Shown here one piece after another: positions 33,754 to 38,804 of a stretch of 38,804 bases of DNA. A program made the translations under genes and the position numbers. The first letter of the stretch is position 1. Every line of letters starts with the position of its first letter. Source of the DNA: an uncultured Bacilli bacterium (GTDB taxonomy: Bacteria > Bacillota_I > Bacilli_A > RFN20 > CAG-826); NCBI GenBank assembly GCA_905236715.1, contig CAJOMQ010000001.1:71211-110014 (forward strand), given 5' to 3'. A model generated the notes under the pieces. That model saw only the letters and a list, made by a program, of their open reading frames with translations, searched no databases and had not been told where the DNA came from.

Positions 33754-34889
33754 TATTTGGCCTCCACTTTATCAACAGTGCTTATCAGTGTTCCATCATT
33801 CATGATGGTTTTTATTTTCTTTCCTTCTAATCCTTTGCTGGATGTAAAAATTTTACCATCTTCACTCATCGTTATTGTATACCCACGCGATAAGATTTGC
33901 TTGGGGTTTAAAACGGCTAATTGATCTTTTTTGCTATCGAGTGTTTGCTTTAATTCACGAATTTTATCTTGCATATTATCCGCTAATTCTTCTTTATAAG
34001 AAGAAACTTCTTCAAACATATCTTCTAAATGTTCTTTGATAGCCTCTTGCATATCATCAATACAATTTTGGAAATGTAATTCTATCTCACGCATATCAAT
34101 GGTCGCTAATTCAGCAGCTCCTGTGGGAGTGCTGGCTCTTTTATCGGCGACATAATCCACTAAAGTAGTATCGATTTCATGCCCTACGGCGGCGATAACT
34201 GGCATTTTACTAGAAGATATTGCCCTGACCAATGTTTCGTCGTTAAATGCGCTTAAATCTTCACTAGCGCCACCGCCACGACCAATAATGAGGGTGTCTA
34301 AATCATATTCTTGTGATTTATTGAAAGCTTTTAGCAATTCTGTGGGTGCGGATTCTCCTTGTACCGCACTGGGAAAGACATAGATATCACAGATGGGATA
34401 ACGTCTTTTGATATTGGTAACAATATCTCTCACCGCCGCTCCATTAGGTGCGGTAATAACTCCAATGGCTTTTGGATATAAATTAATTGGTCTTTTGCGT
34501 GATACATCAAATAAGCCTTCGCTTTGTAATTGCTTTTTGAGTTTTTCTAGTTCAACTAGAATCGTCCCTCTTCCGACTGGATTCATCTCAAAGACAATGA
34601 GTTGATAAGTGCCTCTAGCTACATAAGCATCAATAGAAGCTAAAACGACGACCTCATCACCATCGTTAGGATAATCAATAAGTCGAGAAGCGTAAGTAGC
34701 GAACATCGCACAAGAAATGAGTGCTTCTTTATCTTTCAAAGAAAAATAAAGGTGTCCATTTGCCCCACGTTTAAAATTCGATATTTCGCCTCTGACAAAG
34801 ATGAATTTGAGATTTTCATCTTGTGACAAAAGGGTCTTCACATATCGATTGACATCGCTGACTGAATAGACGTTTCTTTCACCAATCAT
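33753..34889 (-). CDS. xseA: Exodeoxyribonuclease VII large subunit
   Basis: Catalytic subunit of exonuclease VII. The 378-aa protein has the N-terminal OB fold (YSVSDVNRYVKTLL..FIFVRGEISNFKRGANGHLYFSLKD), a catalytic domain with GVITAPNGAAVRDI, DTLIIGRGGGASEDLSAFNDE, PVIAAVGHEIDTTLVDYVADKRASTPTGAAE, and a shorter coiled-coil near residues 265-325. At 378 aa it is at the short end of the family (400-450), mostly due to the shorter helical region. Its start follows the nusB stop without a gap. Confidence 0.95.
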   Translation of the reverse strand: MIGERNVYSVSDVNRYVKTLLSQDENLKFIFVRGEISNFKRGANGHLYFSLKDKEALISCAMFATYASRLIDYPNDGDEVVVLASIDAYVARGTYQLIVFEMNPVGRGTILVELEKLKKQLQSEGLFDVSRKRPINLYPKAIGVITAPNGAAVRDIVTNIKRRYPICDIYVFPSAVQGESAPTELLKAFNKSQEYDLDTLIIGRGGGASEDLSAFNDETLVRAISSSKMPVIAAVGHEIDTTLVDYVADKRASTPTGAAELATIDMREIELHFQNCIDDMQEAIKEHLEDMFEEVSSYKEELADNMQDKIRELKQTLDSKKDQLAVLNPKQILSRGYTITMSEDGKIFTSSKGLEGKKIKTIMNDGTLISTVDKVEAK

Positions 34890-35300
34890 TTATTGCAACA
34901 CCCCATCGAGAATAGCGTTAATAAATTTTCCTTGTTTGTCATCGATATATTTTTTCGCGAGATTAACAGCGATATCAATGACAATTCTTTTTTCCACTTT
35001 TTCTACATAGTAGAAATGAGCATAACTCATAATCAAAATTGATTGTGTCAATAATGGTAATCTCTCCCATTTCCAGTTCTTTAAATGCGGTTGAAAGGCC
35101 GTGACAATGGCCCCGTAATTATTAAGACTTTGGCTGATCATTGATTTGACATAATCACTCACTTCTTCATAAGGGGTTTCCGCCATTTCGCTAATCAAAT
35201 CACGAGCGTCACGAAAAACTTTTCCATCACCATGGATGTAATCATCTAATTCATCATAGATGACCGTCATAATTAAATAGTGTTCTTGATTTCTAGTCAT
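34890..35300 (-). CDS. nusB: Transcription antitermination factor NusB
   Basis: NusB binds boxA RNA with NusE and promotes rRNA antitermination. The 136-aa all-helical protein has NQEHYLIMTVIYDELDDY at the start and WERLPLLTQSILIMSYAHF, VIDIAVNLAKKYIDDKQGKFINAILDGVL at the end, matching the family. ATG 35300 is chosen over TTG 35306. It overlaps the upstream membrane gene by 8 nt. In Bacillus the order is yqhY-nusB-folD-xseA-xseB; folD is absent here. Confidence 0.93.
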   Translation of the reverse strand: MTRNQEHYLIMTVIYDELDDYIHGDGKVFRDARDLISEMAETPYEEVSDYVKSMISQSLNNYGAIVTAFQPHLKNWKWERLPLLTQSILIMSYAHFYYVEKVEKRIVIDIAVNLAKKYIDDKQGKFINAILDGVLQ

Positions 35301-35856
35301 GATCAACTTCCCCTTCTACCGGCTCTGAAACGGGTTTCACAAAACGTTTTTCAATGTTAAAAACATTGTAATATTCATAAATGGCAATCACCAAGAAAAA
35401 TGTAATAATGGCGTGAATTCCACCATTGAATAAAAGGCCAGTCCAGGTTTCACCAGCGACAAAGAAAGCCAATAAAACAAAGACCCAGTCAACTAAATAG
35501 GAAATCACACTAGCATAGATAAATGGTTTTTTGGCTTGGGAAGAAAAAACACCAATTAAAACGGCCACACCCGTTAATGCGGCGCTTAAAAAATAAGCGA
35601 TGAGATAGACCCAAACGATATCTAAACCAGAATAATATAAAATATTAAATAGGAAATTACCGATACCAAAGCAAAAATAAAAAGGTGGGTTTTCCACGGC
35701 TCCGGTTGCAAATTGTATATGACCAATAATTAAACCGATGAAGTTCACAACACCGGCCCAAATGAATATTCGTGATGCTTTTTGAAAGCGTGTTACCGCA
35801 TTATTATGTAACGTCACATAAGAAGCGGTTTTTCTTCCTTTTTTCTTTTTGGCCAT
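35293..35856 (-). CDS. Hypothetical multi-pass membrane protein
   Basis: Not recognised. The 187-aa protein has a very basic N-terminus (MAKKKKGRKT), then about five hydrophobic segments near residues 29-50, 60-80, 84-105, 112-135 and 143-165, and an acidic tail (EPVEGEVDHD). No catalytic motif was found. The start ATG follows the Asp23-family stop by one base (TAATATGG), and the 3' end overlaps nusB, so it is embedded in a conserved operon. Asp23-family proteins often have membrane anchors such as AmaP, so it might be an anchor or partner; this is only a guess from position. Confidence 0.7.
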   Translation of the reverse strand: MAKKKKGRKTASYVTLHNNAVTRFQKASRIFIWAGVVNFIGLIIGHIQFATGAVENPPFYFCFGIGNFLFNILYYSGLDIVWVYLIAYFLSAALTGVAVLIGVFSSQAKKPFIYASVISYLVDWVFVLLAFFVAGETWTGLLFNGGIHAIITFFLVIAIYEYYNVFNIEKRFVKPVSEPVEGEVDHD

Positions 35857-35857
35857 A

Positions 35858-36199
35858 TTAGATGATTTTTTCTACTTTGACCTGCACATTAAAAGGAACC
35901 ATCTCCGTGGCAGTCAATAAAGTATTATTTACTTCCTCTTGGATATTAGCGATGATATTTTGTAAATTGTTTCCCTTGGAAACATCAACAGTCACTAAAA
36001 CATGGACAATGCCACGATGAATGAAAGTGAGGACCGGGCGATTTAAACGGAATCTTTGATCTTTTTTCAGCATCTTACTCGATTTAGTGATGCCTTCCAC
36101 TTTGTTTAATGCTTCATTAACCAAAGCATCAAAAACACGATAGCCAATACCTATCTTGCCCTTTTTGGATAAATCATCGATGTAAATAAATTCCGCCAT
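35858..36199 (-). CDS. Asp23/Gls24 family envelope-stress protein
   Basis: A 113-aa protein of the Asp23 (DUF322) family, corresponding to YqhY/YloU in Bacillus. The core is GKIGIGYRVFDALVNEALNKVEGI, and a C-terminal beta region VHVLVTVDVSKGNNLQNIIANIQEEVNNTLLTATEMVPFNVQVKVEKI. ATG 36199 is chosen because GAGGAGG lies 8 nt upstream; the longer frame from 36238 crosses the promoter. It is the first gene of the nusB operon. Loss of yqhY in Bacillus affects acetyl-CoA carboxylase control; its role here is inferred from family only. Confidence 0.88.
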   Translation of the reverse strand: MAEFIYIDDLSKKGKIGIGYRVFDALVNEALNKVEGITKSSKMLKKDQRFRLNRPVLTFIHRGIVHVLVTVDVSKGNNLQNIIANIQEEVNNTLLTATEMVPFNVQVKVEKII

Positions 36200-36217
36200 A
36201 AAAAATGCCTCCTCATT

Positions 36218-36246
36218 AATATATATAAAATATATCAAACTAGCAA
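36218..36246 (-). promoter_or_regulatory. Promoter of the Asp23-nusB-xseAB operon
   Basis: On the minus strand TTGCTA (36246-36241) and TATATT (36223-36218) are 17 bp apart (4 of 6 and 5 of 6). GAGGAGG follows. Confidence 0.55.
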
Positions 36247-36253
36247 CAAATTA

Positions 36254-36279
36254 AGAAAAAACAGCCACAATTGGCTGTT
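36254..36279 (-). terminator. Intrinsic terminator of tkt
   Basis: AACAGCC (36260-36266) pairs with GGCTGTT (36273-36279), 6-nt loop, and a T-run on the minus strand (complement of 36256-36260). Confidence 0.85.
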
Positions 36280-36293
36280 ATTTCATATCCCTT

Positions 36294-38267
36294 TTAGTGG
36301 AGTATTTCTTCCACTATCTGGGTCAAGTGTTCAGCGGTAAAATCAAATTTCTTGATGACCTCTTTGGCGGGAGCGGAGGCACCAAAGGTATCAATGCCCA
36401 TGTGGTGCTTAGCGTATCTATCCCAACCAAAGGTTGAAAGCATCTCCACGGATATTCTTTTCTCCCAAGGAAGATCGAAAACCGATTCTTTATAAGCCGC
36501 ATCTTGTTCTTCAAATAATTCCCAAGATGGCATCGAAATAACACGGACATCGATATTTTTTTCTAAAAGCATCTTTTGGGCTTCGATAGCGAGACTGACT
36601 TCACTACCAGTAGCGATAATATCGAATTGGTTTTCTTTCTTTTCTTTCGAAATAATATAGGCCCCTTTATCTAATCCATCCGCACCGCTACCTTCTAATA
36701 AAGGAAGATTTTGACGAGATAAAATCAAGGCGGTTGGTGTTCTCGTTGCTTTTAAAGCGGCATGCCAGGCGGCATAAGTTTCTCTTTCATCGCAAGGACG
36801 GATAACGTGCATGTTAGGAATGCTTCTTAGCATAGCTAATTGTTCAATAGGTTGATGAGTGGGACCATCTTCACCCACAGCAATGCTATCGTGAGAGAAT
36901 AAATAAATAGCCGGCAAATGGCTCAAAGCCGCCATACGGATGGCAGGTTTCATATAATCAGCAAAGACACAGAAGCAACCAACATATGTACGTAAGCCAC
37001 CGTGTAGGAGCATACCATTTTGCGCACACGCCATGGCGAATTCACGAATACCCCAGTTGACATTATGGCCTTCGCGATGAGCGGGTGTGAAATCAACACC
37101 ACCATCTAATTTGGTCATCACGGAACCAGCCACATCGGCGGAACCACCAACTAAATTGGGTAAATTGAGCATATAGTCATTGAGGGCTTTGCCAGATGCT
37201 ACACGGGTTGAAGTGGCACTACCAGAGACAAAATCGGGATAGACATTTGGTAAATATTTATCCAATGATAAATCAACTAAATTTTTCATCCTTTCGCTTT
37301 CCACAAAATGTTTTTTACTATATTCAGCGAAATTCTTTTCATATTCTTGGTAAGCCTTTTGACCACGTTTAATAAATGTGTCTTGGAAAATCTTTCTTAC
37401 TTCTTCTGGCACATAGAAATCTTCGTGATCAAAGCCATAGACTTCCACTTTGGCGTGTTTACCATCTTCTTCTCCTAAAGGAGAGCCGTGGACTTTACTA
37501 GTTCCTTGTTTAGCGGAACCATAACCAATGATGGTATGAACCATAATCATCGTTGGCTTGTCTTTACTCTTCTTGGCTTGTTTAATAGCGTTATCAATTG
37601 CTTCGACATCTTGTCCATCAGGAACTTCTAAAACATTCCATTCACTCGCGGTGAAACGATTTTTGACTTCTTCCGAAAAAGATAAATCAAGCGCACCATC
37701 AAGTGTTACTTGATTAGCGTCATAGAAAAGGATTAATTTATTGAGCTTTTGATGTCCCGCTAAAGAAATGGCTTCTTGGGAAAGACCTTCTTGTAAGCAA
37801 CCATCACCACATAAAACATATGTGTAATGGTTCATCACTTTGTGACCATCGACATACATCGCGGCTAATGATTGCTCCGCCATCGCCATACCAACAGCTT
37901 GGGCAATGCCTTGACCTAAAGGCCCGCTTGTGGCATCAACTCCTGGAGTATAGCGATATTCGGGATGCCCAGGTGTCAAGCTATCAATTTGACGGAAATT
38001 CTTTAAATCATCCATGGCAATACCATAACCAGATAAATGTAACATTACATAAAGTAATGCGGAAGCATGACCGGCGCTTAAAACAAAGCGATCACGATTC
38101 CACCATTCGGGTTTTTCTGGATTAGCAACGAGATGTCTAGTGAATAAGGTATAAAGGATAGGCGCTGAGCCTAAAGCCATGCCAGGATGACCAGATTTGG
38201 CTTTATTAATGACATCAATACATAAAGAACGTATCGTGGCAATCGCTAATTCGTCGGTTTTTTTCAT
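36294..38267 (-). CDS. tkt: Transketolase
   Basis: Transketolase moves two-carbon units between pentose phosphates and glycolysis with thiamine diphosphate. The 657-aa protein has NKAKSGHPGMALGSAPI, GHPEYRYTPGVDATSGPLGQG, LCGDGCLQEGLSQEA...YDANQVTLDG (TPP motif), NWGIREFAMACAQNGM (catalytic Glu), FSHDSIAVGEDGPTHQPIEQLAMLR, and a C-terminal domain ending HLTQIVEEIL. AGGAGGAAGA precedes ATG 38267. It supplies pentose phosphate, linking to deoB and DXS substrates (glyceraldehyde-3-phosphate). It is followed by a terminator. Confidence 0.98.
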   Translation of the reverse strand: MKKTDELAIATIRSLCIDVINKAKSGHPGMALGSAPILYTLFTRHLVANPEKPEWWNRDRFVLSAGHASALLYVMLHLSGYGIAMDDLKNFRQIDSLTPGHPEYRYTPGVDATSGPLGQGIAQAVGMAMAEQSLAAMYVDGHKVMNHYTYVLCGDGCLQEGLSQEAISLAGHQKLNKLILFYDANQVTLDGALDLSFSEEVKNRFTASEWNVLEVPDGQDVEAIDNAIKQAKKSKDKPTMIMVHTIIGYGSAKQGTSKVHGSPLGEEDGKHAKVEVYGFDHEDFYVPEEVRKIFQDTFIKRGQKAYQEYEKNFAEYSKKHFVESERMKNLVDLSLDKYLPNVYPDFVSGSATSTRVASGKALNDYMLNLPNLVGGSADVAGSVMTKLDGGVDFTPAHREGHNVNWGIREFAMACAQNGMLLHGGLRTYVGCFCVFADYMKPAIRMAALSHLPAIYLFSHDSIAVGEDGPTHQPIEQLAMLRSIPNMHVIRPCDERETYAAWHAALKATRTPTALILSRQNLPLLEGSGADGLDKGAYIISKEKKENQFDIIATGSEVSLAIEAQKMLLEKNIDVRVISMPSWELFEEQDAAYKESVFDLPWEKRISVEMLSTFGWDRYAKHHMGIDTFGASAPAKEVIKKFDFTAEHLTQIVEEILH

Positions 38268-38286
38268 GGATCTTCCTCCTAAATGA

Positions 38287-38304
38287 TTAGTAGTTTTCTA
38301 GTAT
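38287..38304. repeat. TTAGTAG repeat, 11-bp period (site 6, before tkt)
   Basis: TTAGTAG (38287-38293), TTTT spacer, CTAGTAT (38298-38304; core TAGTA kept). The second unit overlaps a possible tkt -10 on the minus strand (TATACT, 38305-38300). Confidence 0.5.
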
Positions 38305-38319
38305 ATTTTTATAAAATAT

Positions 38320-38339
38320 CTATAACTATGTTATAGTTA
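38320..38339. promoter_or_regulatory. Two overlapping 7-bp inverted repeats in the aspS-tkt gap
   Basis: CTATAAC-TAT-GTTATAG (38320-38336) and TAACTAT-GTT-ATAGTTA (38323-38339) are both perfect and mutually exclusive as hairpins. They overlap the aspS stop. An operator or weak stem is possible; function unknown. Confidence 0.3.
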
Positions 38340-38804
38340 GTCTTTCTTGATGATAATTCCCAAGTCTTCTAATTGCTTGTCGGTGACGGGAGTGGGTGCT
38401 CCAGACATTGGACAAACACCAGCGAGGTTTTTCGGGAAGGCAATGACGTCACGAATATTTTCGGTACCGCCGAGAATCATCGCTAAACGGTCTAAACCAA
38501 AAGCCATGCCAGCATGGGGTGGGGTGCCATATTGTAAGGCATTTACAAAGTAACCAAACTTTGTTTGCACTTCTTCATCACTCAATCCGAGAATATTGAA
38601 AATCTTCTTTTGGATGTTTTGATCATAAATACGTAAAGTACCACCACCAGCTTCATAACCATTGATAACGATGTCATAAGCATAGCTTAAAGCTTTTGTG
38701 GGGTCAGTATCGAGATATGGTAAGTCTTCATCTCTTGGACGTGTAAATGGGTGATGGGTAGCCACAATTTCCCCGGTTTCGATTTCTCTTTCAAACATTG
38801 GGAA
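38337..38804 (-). CDS. aspS: Aspartate--tRNA ligase, C-terminal part (5' end beyond window)
   Basis: Only the C-terminal 155 residues are present; the frame is open to base 38804 (FPMFERE..), so the start is outside. The segment holds the bacterial AspRS GAD-domain exit and class II motif 3: FPMFEREIETG..ATHHPFTRP, GYEAGGGTLRIYD, FGYFVNALQYGTPPHAGMAFGLDRLAMILGGTENIRDVIAFPK. The last residues (NLAGVCPMSGAPTPVTDKQLEDLGI) are the usual tail. It ends 69 bp before tkt on the same strand. No tRNA or T-box is visible. Confidence 0.96.
   Translation of the reverse strand, partial: FPMFEREIETGEIVATHHPFTRPRDEDLPYLDTDPTKALSYAYDIVINGYEAGGGTLRIYDQNIQKKIFNILGLSDEEVQTKFGYFVNALQYGTPPHAGMAFGLDRLAMILGGTENIRDVIAFPKNLAGVCPMSGAPTPVTDKQLEDLGIIIKKD

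Noticed and set aside
1-38804. Mollicute genetic code (TGA = Trp)
   Set aside because: Several core genes end in TGA with coupled starts and Trp positions use TGG.

Overview
This window is an AT-rich segment of a low-GC Gram-positive chromosome (Bacillota, Bacilli/Erysipelotrichia-like or a related uncultured gut lineage; the exact taxon cannot be fixed from sequence alone). It uses the standard bacterial code: TGA is a working stop (for example rpoD at 12899-12901) and Trp is TGG. The genes are almost all core housekeeping. Their order is a compacted version of the Bacillus yqe-yqi region plus the yneF/plsY/parE/parC block. No rRNA, tRNA, CRISPR array, insertion sequence or prophage was seen.

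Layout. 1-4.5 kb: heat-shock operon hrcA(partial)-grpE-dnaK-dnaJ. 4.6-5.8 kb: an unusual C39-peptidase membrane protein without an ATPase domain. 5.8-14.3 kb: plus-strand macro-cluster ybeY-cdd-era-recO-glyS-dnaG-rpoD-trmK-nif3 (ribosome maturation, DNA repair, replication priming, vegetative sigma factor, tRNA modification). 14.3-17.2 kb: the MEP-pathway genes ispH and ispG on the minus strand, alternating with nfo on plus. 17.3-19 kb: rpmG (54 codons), a metallo-beta-lactamase-fold hydrolase, efp and a YneF-like protein. 19.2-24.7 kb: plsY divergent from topoisomerase IV (parE-parC). 24.8-27.9 kb: yqeG-yqeH-yhbY and a fused nadD-yqeK. 28.3-38.8 kb, all on minus: aspS(partial), tkt, an Asp23-family gene, a membrane protein, nusB, xseA, xseB, dxs, dinB, xerD, deoB.

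The most informative place is the 401-bp gene-free stretch 27889-28289. There the mostly plus-strand left half meets the wholly minus-strand right half. It holds a very good match to a chromosomal dif site (27984-28011), so the window probably spans the replication terminus. Topoisomerase IV and a XerD-type recombinase lie within about 8 kb of it. A 19-bp exact copy of the XerD arm and its flank recurs at 31651-31669, between dinB and dxs.

Two further patterns are not explained by the genes. (1) TTAGTAG heptamers (or CTACTAA on the other strand), paired at an 11-bp period with a 4-bp AT-rich spacer, occur at six intergenic sites. This resembles the architecture of sites bound by OmpR/PhoB-type regulators, but the factor is unknown. 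(2) Several genes (ybeY, dnaG, ispG, dinB) have a -10-like hexamer 6-8 nt before the ATG and no Shine-Dalgarno sequence, which suggests leaderless transcripts. A compact promoter-terminator unit at 24686-24769 may encode a roughly 50-nt small RNA. All promoter, operator and RNA calls are by eye and untested.
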